Assembly: GCF_964355755.1 (NCBI RefSeq) | Contig: NC_092670.1 | Span: 6,347,001 to 6,411,000, forward strand | Source: Antedon mediterranea | Lineage: Eukaryota > Echinodermata > Crinoidea > Comatulida > Antedonidae | Reading direction: 5' to 3' | DNA: 64,000 nt | Part shown: in pieces, positions 34,567 to 49,700 of the stretch | Layout of the letters: each line of letters begins with the position of its first letter | Numbering within the stretch: the stretch's first letter is position 1 | Program-made: the position numbers and the translations under genes | The notes under the pieces: model-generated | Databases searched by the model: none | What the model saw: the letters and a program-made list of their open reading frames with translations, nothing else | Told to the model about the DNA's origin: nothing

Positions 34567-34736
34567 ATGGCGGGGAAAATATCTTGGTTTTGGAACGAAC
34601 GTTTCTGGCTTCCTCCAAACATAACTTGGGCTGATATTAGATCTACCGATGAAGTACGTTATCCTGCATTAGAGGATCTCTATATTGTGTTTCCATATGC
34701 AGTCCTATTGCTTATTATAAGACTATGTTTTGAGAG
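34567..34736 (+). CDS. CERS6: Ceramide synthase exon 1: start codon and first membrane segment
   Basis: ATG in the context gaagATGG. 56 codons and two bases, donor gtgagt. Encodes the luminal N-terminus with the NIT glycosylation site at N18 and the first transmembrane segment (FPYAVLLLIIRLCF). Confidence 0.93.
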
Positions 34737-37700
34737 GTGAGTTCGGCCAGGCAGGCCAGGCCAGTGATGTTATTGTTATTGTATGTGAACTGTTGGTGTT
34801 CAGCACCACCCCCATACCGCCTAGGCCTACTATTAATATTATAGATAGGCCTAGATAGGCATACTCCTGCTAGGCCTGGCCAGGCTTCTATAATATGGCC
34901 TAGGCCCTAGTGGTACTGTGTAGTTATTAATTTAAAGATTTCACCTTTGTTTTTCTTTCAGGAAATAAAATTGAGATTTTTGATACAAATATTATTATTG
35001 CGATTTATAAATTCTAGGCCTAGGCCTATTCCATTTTTTTGTCTTAAAAAAAAAATAAATTTAGAAAACAAAAGATTGACTTCAGTTAATTATTTGGTCT
35101 AGCCTGGCTAGCTAGAATAGGCCTAGATGTAGGCTATCTAGGCTAGGCCTAGAGGTAGGCCTACTATCTAGGCATAGGCTACGGTAGTGTACTATCTAGC
35201 CTACAGTAAATTCACACAATACTATTTATTGTATTGATCATAAATAGACGATTTTCGTGCTAAGGAAGCCATCTTGCAGAGATGACCAGCTGAGCGTCAA
35301 AACCAAAATAACATAGCGTTTTCATTGGATTTCAGGACACCTTTTTAACAATCATAAAACAAGTTACTGTAAATAAAATGTTCTTAAAAGATTGGACTAC
35401 TGTACTGTACTTAAAATCCTTCGAAAAAAACACTACAATTATTACTTGAACTGATATAAGTCCCTCCTCATAAAATAATAACAGTGCTAGATTGCTGGTA
35501 GAAAATCCTTCAGAAAAATATACATAAATAAAGAAAATCAGCAACCAGTAGATTTTGGCAATTTTGTTTATATTATACTTTTTATAACATTTGTTTGACC
35601 ATTGCATTTAAACAATTTATTGTACTATATGTGACTGAATTATTTGAACATCATTTTCATTACAAAGAATTTAGTTAAACAAGATTTGAATCCTCATCTT
35701 TATTGCTGTACCTATGCTGTACTGACCATAGTAATGTCACTCCCATCCCAAAACTATTATGTCAGAGGTCTGATACTAAAGTAACCAAAATCGGGTTGTA
35801 CAGTAAGATGCCAAAGTTCAGTTTTACAGTTTTTTTTATTTCTACATCCATTCTCATCAGATAGTTCTTTGGTTATTTCTATAAAATGAATTGCTAACTG
35901 TGAAGTATGCAGTGATCATCAAACATTATTCATGGCGGCCAAAAGGCATCTGGTCTACAGTGTATTTTAACTGATGACTGTTGCATAAAGTTAAGCCTTA
36001 AATAATGATGCATTTTGTTTGAAAACAAATTATTATATGCTCAGATATTTAAATTAATGTTGGGGTAATACCCAAGGGTGCCTCATTGTCATTTATAACA
36101 AGAATTATATGAAAAGTAAAGGGATTTGTGTGCTGCTACCTGAGGATGGGCTTATGGGGGATTTCCCAGTTGGTGTGCTGAGGACAGGCTTATTATACCC
36201 ATGTCGGTACACTAGTTGATTTCATCAGTAAAGCAATTTAAATTATTTGTTAATCATCATCTTTAGGACAGCATTGGTGACTTTTATTGTGTGATTGTCT
36301 CCTTGTTTTATGATTTATTACATGACTGTTGTTAATTTTACCAGACAACAGCTAAATTCATAGTCCATTATTGCTTCTCTACTGTGTCCATGTGCATAAA
36401 AGCAATTTCGTGTCTCTTGTATTTTGTACTATAGCGATATTTTAATTTTATCAGTAATTACATTTATCACATGTTAGTGATGTTAATCTCGGTCCATTAT
36501 CTGTAGTATTACTACAGTAAAAAACATTAATTATAACATTTGTGTACATATTATCAATGAATCATAATTGTATTCTCTACTGCATTACAGTGTAAATTCG
36601 GTATAAACTATAATTAAAGATGTATTGTCCCCCAAAAACATGAAAAATGAAGATTAATTAAATCAGACTTTGAATACCTTATTTTGTAGTTAATATAAAG
36701 TTAATCACATACGTAGAAAAAAAAACGAAAAAAAATAATGTTTTCACTTGTAAAATGACAAAATAAATGGTTAAATTCAACCAAAAATCCATTGGCTGGC
36801 AGCCAATTTGACCATTTTTTGCTTTAAATTACATTTTTTCAGGTAAATACACTTTTTTAGACCCAATTTTTGGTCAAAGTGGATAACTATTATGTTACAT
36901 TAAAATGGAATATTCAACAAAATTTGTTTTAAGAATTATTTTTTCAGGGGGACAATACATCTTTAATATGAATAATAGAAATATAAACTTTTGATTATCA
37001 ATATTTAGCATAAAAAAGTAATAATTTCCTTGCTACTACTAGGCAATTGTCCTGTAGGCTTAATATTTAAAAAAATTTAGTTTATTATTAAAAAGGAAGC
37101 CGTCCTCCATTCTGTGAAATGTAACTTTAAAAAAGTCACTAAATTGTATTAACCAATGGTTTCCTACCAGTACCAGTTAGTGATTAGATAAAACATAGAT
37201 GTACGATAATTGTTAAATTTCACCTGTAATGATAATGGAATATTCCAAAGAAACAAACTGTGTGTAAGAAGTGCATTGTCCATAATAATATTGAATGGTA
37301 TTTGAGAGGGTATTGTTATTAAGATTCTTAATCAATCAAATTCCATTATGTACCAAACTACAGCAAACATTGCTACTTTGAATCTATTGACTCAGTGTTT
37401 CCAGTCTGGATAAATAGCTGGAATGCAATAATATTAGAAATTCAAATGAAACTAAAATATTAAATTTAAATATAAACATAATTTAAAAAAATTTTTTTTG
37501 TCTCAAACTACAGTACTGTAATAGTACAATACAACTATTACTATTCTCCGAAAGAAATCAAGTCCAGCAAATTAAGAGGAAATATACCAAATTATTGATA
37601 CTATAGAAACTAATTTACTATACAAAGTCAAAAAATAATACTGTTACTTCCCCTATCCAATTGACAAAATATAGCCTTTGATTTGATTGCTGTTGGTCTA

Positions 37701-40700
37701 TGTTTTTAATGGCTACTGTAGGTCCATAGTTTTAAGTTAAAACCTTGTGTTTTAATTATATTGACACCATCAAATTATGTCATGATCTATCATATCAATG
37801 GTATTAAAACTAACGACAGGTGTGAGATTTTTTTTTTTATGGAAATATCAACCATACATGAATTAATATTTAACAAGATCAAGCATATTAACCTATTGAC
37901 CTTTAGCCATATTATTATGGATGTTCAATTTGTCATTTCTATCAATGACACATTAAAAGTGGCATTTTGATTTTAGATTTGCTATACACTTCAAAATTTA
38001 GTGAACATTAGCGGAAGGGATTGCAATAAAAATGGTTGTGTACAGTAGTAGTTGGGTGACTACGTAGGAGGTGTGATGAATGGTCGATTGTAGTTGCCAT
38101 CTTGTTGGTTTCTCCATGAAGAATAACTTTGATAATAATATTGAAGTCCGTTTTCTAGCCAATCTCTTAGATTTAGCCTAAATTAGTGGACTATTAATGA
38201 TTACTGTATACTTCAAAATTGGATATTATACTCTTGTCAGGATGAATTGTCATCAGTATCATGTAATAAACTATCATTATCTATGTGTTCTATATTTACA
38301 CTTTTTACAGGAAGACTAACTACTGTTATTTTGATTTATTAGTCACTTTAATAAATGTCTAGGAATGTTATCATCAGTCTTTATGTGTAGTTTTCAGCAG
38401 TAAACATTTGTAGGGTTCTTATCATAAGAGGTCCTGAAGATACACTGATTTGTTGCCTCTTCCCAAAGCACATTATCATCTCATTAATATAACCTTCGCT
38501 GGTTATTATCTGTGCTTGAAGTTTTCATGACATAGTTTTGGATTCGGTATGTGAGGATGATAGTCCTTGACAATTTAGCCGAGAATCGGCAAAAAAAGAA
38601 GGGTACGACAAAACACAGATGTAGGGATGACATCACATCTTATTACAGAAACAACTTGGGCCAGGACAGCGCAGAACAGGAATGGCAGATGCTTGAGGAG
38701 GGCTACAGTACAACTGACAGGGGATTATGGAGCAGAGGTTGGTTACAGTAGTTGGTTATGATGATGGTTGTCCCAATGCTTCCAAATAATTATAACACTA
38801 CAGTACAGTTCTAATGACAGTTGTCCCAATAGTTATCATTAACATTACAGACAGAACAGTAAACTAAAACATTTGTAATGGTGTCTACACTCTCTTTTAG
38901 TGTCATCTCTCGTTTTAACATTCTGGTCAAACATCGAATACATCCCCAATGGGTGGCACAGAATTGAATTCACATAAAGTGCTACAGTATAAGATGTCAC
39001 CAAACGAAGGAGAAGGTTCATGGTTCCAGTCTCTGGTTATACTATAGTATACTGTACAGTAGTCTGAAGAAAAAAATCAAACTGATTTTCATCATTCATA
39101 AACATTTTCTAATTTATCAGAGAGTTTATTTTACTCTATTTTAGTTTAGAGTTTTTCTCTCATTCTTTCTCAATATTGTATATTTATTAATATTTTATAT
39201 TGTTAATTTTTCAATTGAATTTTTTTTAAATAACTACTTAAATCAATCTGCTAGAAAATGCAGATTTTCAATTTTTGGGAATGTTCACATGAAATCCTCT
39301 TAAATAACACCTCCCATGAAAATAACTGTCAGTCAGTATTTCCATGGAGGTGTTTCAATATACTATACCCATTGAAAGGTTTGACTTCATATAACATACA
39401 TAATCTACTACTATTCCCCAGATTGTACTTTAAAGGTTTTAAAAACAGATTTCGATTTTTCCTAAATTGTAATCATGATAGATGTGCAATGGCTACCATT
39501 TCTTTGTGACACTGTTCTCTTAGTTGACCCACTTCTTTCAGAGTTTCTTTCTGAAATCGAATATGGCTATTGTCAGTACTTATTATTTTCTGTAGTTTAT
39601 ATAATTTTTTCAGCAAGCTACATTTAGCTATTTCAGGTAATTTACACGTCCATGTATGTGTGTATCAAAAAATACAGTAACTAAACCTTCATCAATTCTG
39701 AAATTGTCTGTCGGTATACTGTATTGAGTTTCAACGACAACATTATTATAGCGTTGCCGTTAAATGTTAAAATTATGAATACTTAGTAGAATTGATCCTC
39801 AGAATGGCATTATTCAAATTAAAAATATAGCATGCATCACAATATGAAATGAAATCGAAGATCATTCAGATACTGTCGATTATACTGTGCACTACAGTAT
39901 GTTGTATTTCATATTCAAATCTTAATACTGTAGTATTACGGTACTAACATTTAAAATTGTTATTCTTCCATCTCCTTCTTCTACTGTAACTTTTTATTAG
40001 CCTCATTCTTTCATTTTGTTTTACGCCAACTTTAGTTTACTCTTCCTCCATCTGATTTTTTGTTGGATGAAAGAAAAACAATTTACGCAGCACAAGGACG
40101 TAAGTGAAGTGCAAGTATTACTTGATTATTTAATTTGACCAATTCTGTCAACGTCGTGATTAGTAAAATAACTTTTATTGCGCTTGTGTTGTTGTGGGAA
40201 CCATGCTTTAAAAGCGAGATCAAATGGGGGGAAAGAGAAAATGTACAGTAATGTACAGTGTAGCCTTTCTTTCCTACTACAGTGTACTTTGCCAACAACA
40301 TTTAGGATTTCATGTGAACAGCATATTCCAACATACTGTAAGTGCATCAGTAAGATAAATATTAAAATTCCTGAAAATGAATTAAACTTTTCAGTTCGTC
40401 AAGGGGTGCCACAGACTGCGTGTTAGTATTGACAAATTTGAAGCATGGGTAAATTCATTGATTTCGTAATATGAAATGTATTGTTATTCTGTCAAATTTA
40501 CCAGATACATTATCTTGAGTGAGTAATAGGGTTATCTGTCAGTATCAGAAGTACAGTGTTTGAAATACATACAGTAATCTGTGTTTGAATTCAACCAGCT
40601 AAGACCAGTTACTGTACACAAATAACAATCTTATTTATCATGTTTGTTAAAGATATAATATTATTTATAGAAGATTTAAATTGTTTTTACAATCGATTTT

Positions 40701-43700
40701 GTAACCTACAGTCATGAAAAAGAACATAGGGTCCAACACTTTGAATGCACAGTAAAAAGTCATAAAGACTGTTTTGTGCCAAGTATACTGCTGTAGAAAC
40801 ATTGTACAGTATTTCTCTTGTTATCCACAATACATTGCCTTATGATATAGAGAGAAAATCAGGTACTGTAATGTTGCTGTCCATTGGGATCATTCCTTTT
40901 CGTGTTGCCCTTACAATCACATGTCTGCTGTGCATTAAATACTTTTGAAGGAAATGGACTGCTCCTTGTAATATATACCACTGTTTAATCATTTTGAATT
41001 AAAAAAGAAGAAAAAAACAGTGTGTAGCTTTTGTAAGCTTTTGATGTCCTTATCAATCTTCCTGAAACTCAGTGCTGCTGCCCAACAAATATTTTCCAGG
41101 GAAAAAGCATTTGCCAAATAATATAGACGATTACATTATTAATATTTCATCAAAATTTCATTTCATTTCATTATTTATTTGGTCTATTTAAGTATACAAA
41201 ACAAAAAAAACTGAAATTGGGGAGACCAGGGTCAACCTAAGTGAACTTAATCACTGTAGCTGAGCCGGTTGACCCAACCCCAAAGTCAGTTTACACATAA
41301 AAGACGTAAAGACAAAAAACAGTTACAGCGAATCAAAATGAATATGAACTTTTCTAATGAAGGCTGATGGGCTTTCTAGGACTGCAGCATCTGTCAACGG
41401 TCTGGGAAGCTGGTCCCAGACACGGGGTAACCTATTATACCTCATAGTATAATATGACAAAATTCTTGATTTACAAAAGCATTCATGCCAAAATCAATGT
41501 TAAATTGTTTGTCTGACTTTACTACTTTACTGTATTAATGTATGTTTAGTGTAGCTGAATTAGGTTTATTGCATACAGTGTGCCACTAGTTAGTTGATTA
41601 TTACTATTATCGATGTACTGTATCCTATACCTCTCTTTCACTAATAAATCTATAGAAATAAACAATTAATGTGTAGTAGTAGTTTAGTAACATCCTAACC
41701 ATAAGTAAATCATTTTTTTTCCATACAGGTATTATGTATTTTGATTTTGATATTTAATTGGGCCATGTTTTCCACCCAAATTATCATCACTATTATTATT
41801 CTCCAACAAATTACTCTCCCTGCTCTACAAATTTTATTGATTAACCTCTATTGGTTGCCATGCCAATGTGGTCAACACTTTTAAATAGACACATGAACAA
41901 ACTGGTTACAATGATAAACAATTATTTGTTCTCTTGATACAACAAAGGAATTTGAAAGGAATATAAAGAAATGTGTATTTTTTTAATTTTAGAGAAAGAA
42001 TAAATTAGGGTACTTTAAATGAAAAAAAAATTGTTTTTAAGATAAGATACTGTACTGTAGAACCTTCTTTAGGAATCTTGAGTGTGCACTTCATTTTGAT
42101 GTATGTGGGCTTATTTTGTCCGAGATTTAGCAAACCAAGAAAGGAGCTTCTCTTCAATATGGGCTTCTTTTTGAAATTTAAAGTTTTACAGTAAAGATTT
42201 AGATACAAATTTAATTGAAATTCATCATCAAAAATTAAAGAGGCAAACTTGAATCTTGTTTCATTCAACAATCCTAAATAAACACAAATAAAACATGTGT
42301 CTGGTTAAACTAAAGACAAGTTGATTGTAGTACAGCAAAAACAACAAATTTTCAATGACTCTATTTTGGATGTTTGCCCTATTCTGATGTAATCTATTAC
42401 TTCATACTACTGTAAGTACTGTAAATTGAGAACAAATTTGCAAATTCTTGGGCCCCACCTGAGAATTGGTATTCAAATTACACTAAACATGTGACCAATT
42501 ACTCAACTCCCTGAGGTATAGTTCAGGTACTCCATAGTAGGTAAATACAATTATGACTATTATACTTTAATATTAGAATAGAGAACAATTTTGTATACTG
42601 CATGCAACCTAGTTATTAACAATTTAACATTGTTGAAATTAAATGAAAACATTTGTTGTGTCTTTTTGCAGGTTGATTGGTATGCCATTTGGCAGACTCC
42701 TTGGCATCAAACAGAGTGCCAATCGAAAACCTGAGCCAAACACCATTTTGGAAAAGGCGTATAATTCTGTCACCCATAATCCAGATGAAGCTAGACTAAC
42801 TGGTCTTGCTAAACAACTAGATTGGTCCGAAAGACAAGTAGAAAGATGGTTCAGAGTTAGAAGGAATTATGGGCGGCCAAGTACATTAACAAAGTTTTCA
42901 GAGACAAGGTTAGTACAGTAGAATGTCTGTCAGACTTAATATGAAATACAATTTTCTTGCTTTTTACTCACTTTGATTGATATTGGGATTGATAACCAAC
43001 CATGCCAACTTTCAAGGAAGTATAGTACCTGAGCGTTTATGACATAATTGCCAGCCATAATACCGGCAAGAGTTTCACAACTCGCTTACTTTGTTGTCCT
43101 TGTTAGAACAACAAGTATTCTTGGATAAGGACTACAAACTGTAGGTCCAGTGCACACAAAATAGTCGTGTTCTTTAAAGAACCTAGTACGTCTTTCGAGA
43201 CGAGTGGGTGGCAGCACTGACATGAATTGCCCATTGGGAGATATCTGTAGTGTAAGCATGAGTGTCCATGAGCAATGATCCTTGGAATGGCGCTATATAG
43301 GCATTAATACATTGTTAAAGCAACATCACCCAATACAATGTACAGTATTCTATAATTGCTAATTGTTTTATGAATCTTGCAGTTGGAGGTTTTTATTCTA
43401 CACTGTAGCATCCATTTATGGTTTGATGCATGTTCCATCTGAACCATGGTTCTGGGACACCAAGAAATGCTGGGAAGGATTCCCATATCACGTACGTATT
43501 ATGTGTCCATTTCTCTCCGCAGATTTTTATTTATTTGTCGAGTTGGGCGTTGTTCACATTGAGCAGGAAATGTGATTTCCGGTGAGAAAATATTGAAGCT
43601 AGGCAAGCAAGTTTGTATTCATACTGTGATAGCAAATATAATTTCAAATTTAACTATATTAATTATAAGAAATGTTGTAAGTGTAAGCTACAGTACAGTA

Positions 43701-46700
43701 CAAATAGGCCTTTGCTTTCTTGATGAGGAATTTCCTTGCATTCAGTGAAACGGACTGTTGGTTAGTCGCTGTCACACAACATACACACCTCAAATTTGAT
43801 GAACATGTTCACATCCCTGATTAAGGGGACCACCTTCTGGACCCAACAACTAATAAGGCCAGGGTGTTAGAACATAGCTATTTTACAGGAAAGTTTCTCC
43901 TAAATAGGGGTGTCCCAAAGGAGGGGTTTTTGATGATATTAGTTTAATACATTGCAACACACCTTTGTGCTTCAATGATTTTACTGCCTACCCTTTGATT
44001 GTGGTTTTTACAATAAAAATGCAATATATCGTTATTATTAATTATGTCTATCCTGGTACAAGTACTATACATATTCCACATGATCACATCTTTTAAAAAA
44101 TAGTATAGTAGTAGATAAAAAAGTTTATATAATGTTTATTAACACCTAAAATAGGACCTGTTTCTATTGAAGAGAATAAATATATTTTATATATCTAAGA
44201 CCGTATTTTGAAAGAACTGTATTTTCTTCCAACAGAAATGGGTCCTTTCCAAAACCCACAAAAATGAGCCGACCTTAGATGGTTTTAAAAATCCAAATTG
44301 ATTCTTGTCTCAATTGTCAAAACTGGTTATAAAAACGCTTTCTTTTAACTGCAATGCAAATACAGTATTTACTTGACCTGACCTCGGAAGGTCACTGATA
44401 CAAGCATTTGACTATGAGTATATGTTTGGTTTGACAACATTGCACAACAAATAATTAAAAACCTAATTTTCCAATAAAACTATTCTTTTGGATTTTTTCT
44501 ATAGAAACAGTTCCATAGTAACATCATTACTATTCTGTTGTTTGGTTGAAATATAATATACATAAATTCATATGATATTTTATTAGCAATGAATAATAAT
44601 TGGCCACATTTCCCTCTGTCACTACCAACATTATAACGTTATTGTAGGCTTTAACAAACAATAAACATCCGTAAAGTAACAAAGCCTTTAATATCCTTAA
44701 GACCTGTATATTAGGCAATAATTGTGCAGCTTTTTTATGTAAAGCCTACACAATACAGCCTACACAGTACAGTACATTGAAAAATAAATCAGTCCCAACC
44801 AAATAAAACAAAGCAATGTACAGTAGCCTACTGAAACTGCTAATTCAATGCAACTATTTTATTTTAAAAAAAATGAATATTAAACAAAATATTACTTCAT
44901 CAGACTGTAATATCAGGCACCACAACCTAAAATGCACCTCTAAAATCAATTTTTAAATTTAGTCACAAACGTACATTGTAATTCAAAATAATCCATCTAT
45001 AACACTAATAAATGTTAATTTGTAAAACTATTTCATTACTGGTTGGTACGGTTACCCAGTAGAATTATTCATTTTTGTTTTAAAAAAAAAGCTGAAACCA
45101 TAAAATATTCTCATAAATGAAAAATGATGGCAGATATTTATATACTCTACCATGATATTTTAAAGTTTTAAAATAGGAACATTACATAAGTAGAAGGAAA
45201 CACATTCATACTATAATGCCCTGTTTAAATGCCCAAACGTTTCAAATTAAAATGGTACACAGTGCAATATAGTTTTGTTCATCGTATGCTTGTAGCAACC
45301 CATTTCTAGTATTATCCTAAAATATGCTAGAAGTTGTTTCTTTAACTTCTTCGGCTTGACCCAGGATGAAACTGAATGAAATAAATTCGCTTAATTTTTC
45401 AATGGGTTACAATAATTTTCTAGCTTGGGCAAAGAGTATAACTATAAAAAAAAAGCATGAAATTTGAGTTGTTGACACATAATCATAGAGAATAGAGAGA
45501 AATGGCGAACCGCGATGACGTCACTCAAATTTCACCGAGTGGGTATAGATTGTAAACAAACCATTTCGTCACATGTTTTTGTATGGGAAATTCCGATGGG
45601 TTGAGTTAAAAAGGTAGGTAGAAAAGAACGTTTAAAACACACATAATAGCAGTATCTTTTTTTTTTGCAACACCCTTAACAATTTTAATGTTATATGGGC
45701 AAATCTTAACATATTTTATTTTGATTTAGATTGAATTAAGACGCGTTTTTGTTATATACTGTACCCAGCTCTAGGCCCTAGATAGTTGGCCTGTATGCTG
45801 TAGTACCTCGAGTACTCGAGCCTAGCACGGATTATCGGTTATTATAATAATAATATTGGAAATTCGTTATTGCATACTGTACTACTACTAATACTTTAGC
45901 TAGGGTGCTGCTAGGCCTCTCCTAGCTAGGCCTAGCATTAGTTTCAGCTTGACAACTGCCATTCTGTTATGTGGCTAGTGATGCTACCTGCAGCAGGGGG
46001 CTACCGCCAGTAATGAATACTTGATAACACCATTCTACTATAATACTATAGGCCTAGTCTAATGTAGACCTACAGATATGAGATATTTTTAGGAATATGA
46101 TTGTGAATGATGGATGACTTTTATACATATTTCATTGTTTTATTGGTTTATTTTCAGTTATATAATGCCACACTACTGTATTGCATTTGGTTGCAACAAT
46201 GTGTCAACGCCATGATTCACGTGTATAAACATAGGAAATGTGCCGCCCTCAACGGTTTGTTATGATTTTATACCCACTCGGATTTTAGGCGTCGGTTCGC
46301 CATTTCTCTCTATTACACATACAGACAAATAAAAAGAACAAGTTACAGTAGTATGAACATATTCTATTATCTTTGGAATTTTGAGTTAAAAATATGGACT
46401 GAATAAATTTCCTGTATGTATTTGTTTTACACTACAGTAAATTGCTACTTAATGTTCGGCTAGAATTTTATTAAGATGATGACAATTTTTTTAATGACTA
46501 AACAATAGTAATTACATACAATTGGTCCCCGGATAACACATTATTTTCAAGTTTTTAGTAACGGTCTGTCCGGATTTTGCAGGGGTTAAAGCTCTGTCTA
46601 CACTATCTAACTAGTTTGACAAAAAAAAGTGTAGTGCCCAAATATGGTAGTGATATGCCCAAATATTGTAGTGATATGATATCATCATGTCTACTGTATA

Positions 46701-49700
46701 TGGGCACATCACATTTTGTTGAATGTCACAGAACTTTAGAGTGACAAGTCAAATTTGCAGGATATAGTACAGTGTCGGCCATTTGTGACTGTAATTGTAA
46801 TGACCTCTCAAAAAATGTTATTTGATGTTATTATTCAGTTTTAGACTTTAGATTCAAGGATGCTCCAGTTCTCTGGTGTTCCAACTTGGAAAGGTGAAAT
46901 TTTGGCAGCGAAACAAGAGAGAGTTCGCTATTTAAATTAAAGAATTTTTAAAACAATCTGGAGCATCAGCATCTAGGTGCTTTCCAAACATAGAAAACAG
47001 AAAATTGGTTGAGATGCCTTTTCGGAAACTATGGTACAGTACTGTAGTAGAACAATAATTTAATTTAGAAACAATAAATTAAAATATGTTTCTTCCATAA
47101 AAAATAATCAGGAAAAATTGGGCCAGTCTGCAAGTGCTTGAAATGTTGTATACCAAACCTTATTAAAAGTACAATGAATAAGTTGGGACGATTTACCATG
47201 GAAACTAATAATATGATATACGGCTTTGTAGTTATCTGTATTCAAAGCTTCACTGCTCTTTGTTGCTAGGTTACCATACATAATTATCCACAAACAATGC
47301 ACACTTTGCCATAATTAGTATTAATTGTATTAATTATGTATAACAATAATTAATTGTTTTTTGGTGAAAGAAAGCCTGTGAGAATAAATGAAATTTGTTG
47401 GAGTGTGTCTAATTTTGTGTTTAAATTAATTTTCATTTTCAGTATTTTCCATCTAATTCAATTTTTATCATCAATAATGAGAATTTGTTATTTCCCCAGG
47501 ATCTAAAATTGGTATTTATAATAATAATTTCTGTGGAAACGTAGAGATAAACCTCATTATTAATACTATTGAATTAATAATTACAGTATTAATTTGAATC
47601 AGGTCCTCCTAGGTAAGTTCTAAGGCCGGATTATCCCTATTGGAGCACTGTAATAAAACGGCAATCTTTTTTAAATGAATGTATTAGTATTAAGGAATAA
47701 AATTTTAGATTTGGAATTTCTATTAATAATAAAGACTCTAGACGGTTCCCTTCCATTGGATGGTTAAGGGCAATTAATAACCTTTATGTTACCTGATTGA
47801 TTGAAGAACGAAAATGACAGAACGCAGCATTTCAGTCGTTTTGAATTTGTCAAAACAACAATTTTCCATTTTTAGATAAGAGTTGAATTAAAAGAAGCCC
47901 CAACTTAAACGGTGTTAGTATTGTCTTAAGTTTATGAGGAGATAAGGATGAGAGTAATAATAATTATAGTAGTGCTATAATGAATTACTGTATAATTACA
48001 CTGTCCTTTCAAATTACATAACCAAACTAACCCCACAATAGAACAACTCATTTCTTCTGCTTCCTTTAAGACCATCAATACATCAGCCAAAATATCCATT
48101 CATTATTTAACACAAAGGGGCAACACTATCCAACATCTGTTGCTTTTATTAATATTCATTAAGAATTTATGACGTATCAATAATTCATTGTCTAAAATAC
48201 CGAATTATGTTTTCATACCAATTTCAATATAAAATGTATGACAATAAAGAGATAAATAACAGTCATTTACTTTTCAATAAACGTTTATCAATTGTGACAT
48301 TGTATTTATATCGTATTTGTTATTAATACAATGATGTAAACAAGCTAGTGACATTGACAATTTAATATGCAAAAAAACATTGTAAATGTAATACTAAGCT
48401 TTTGATGAGCGACGGCCGATGATCAAACTACGTCATCATTGTGCGCATCCAGATTGGGACGCGTGTCCTTGATCTCTTCCTCGACTCGTGTTTGATGGAC
48501 TGGTTTAACCGACAGCCAGCGAGATGTAATAAGCCGAAGGCTAGTGGGTGTACTCCAGACTGAAAAGTGATTCCAAAAGGAGGGGAAACCAACAAGATGG
48601 CGGCAGTAAATGTGTTCAAAAACATTATTTAATATAAAAAATCATAATCTTTTATAATACATTAATACCACGTAAATTACAACACATATTTTTGTCAAAG
48701 GACAGTGAAGTTTTTATAAAATTATATATATTGTTAACCGCAATGGAATGAATAATTTCTTGGTAATCTAGCATTTTTTGGTATACAAGGATCATATAGT
48801 ATGCTTTCGCGTTTATACGCTTAACATGCTGCATTGCGTATCGTTCTCATGCAGATATGCTCAACACAGGCATACTGTATAGCACTAGCAGTGGGTACTG
48901 CATGGGGCATATCTGATGGGTCGATTGCAGCCGTTATCTTCGGCTATACATCACTGCAAACAGCACATCAATCAAACCTAGGTCGGTCGTCGCATATCAA
49001 AATCTCGCTATTTGTTGTTACAAGTGGTGCTAAGAATAATTGACTTAGTCAATATTAAATATAATACCGGTATTGGTTATTACGATAATAACATTGTTGT
49101 TTTATACCAAAATCTTGGAAATATTATTTAATATCCTGGTGCTGTAGCTCATCAATCAATTTATTTTTTCAACTATAAATGTATTTAATAACTACTTTCT
49201 GAAACATAGTCAACTACGTAGTCATAATACACGTAATGCAAATGATTATCTTTTACCTAAAGTGTATAAACAATTTGATCAAGAACTCTATTAAATACCA
49301 AGGAGCTAAATTATGGAATTCAATCCATGTAGTTATTTAAATTGCATCTACAACTTCTAAATTTAAATTAGTATACAAGAACTATTTACTTTCAAGATAT
49401 GATGAACGTTAAATATATATATTTTATAAGACCAGTTAAGATCGGATAATATGGTTTAAATAGAAATTGTAGCTTTGTTTTATTTTATTTTTTATTAGTT
49501 TATGTATTTTTTTTTTTTTTTTGTATATAATGTTATGTCTTTGGGTGGGTCAAACTTAAAGTCTTTATGACTCTCCCCACATAATCACTTCATTGCATTT
49601 ATGTATGTATTTTATTATTGTGGGAAAAAAAGGAAATTGAAATTTAACTATAATTTCCTGGTATTTAGCATAGTTTTGTTCAATTTAAAATTCAAAACTT

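Noticed and set aside
36070-36220. GC-richer stretch with gatgggcttatgggggattt
   Set aside because: No repeat partner, ORF or motif could be established, so it is not reported as a feature.
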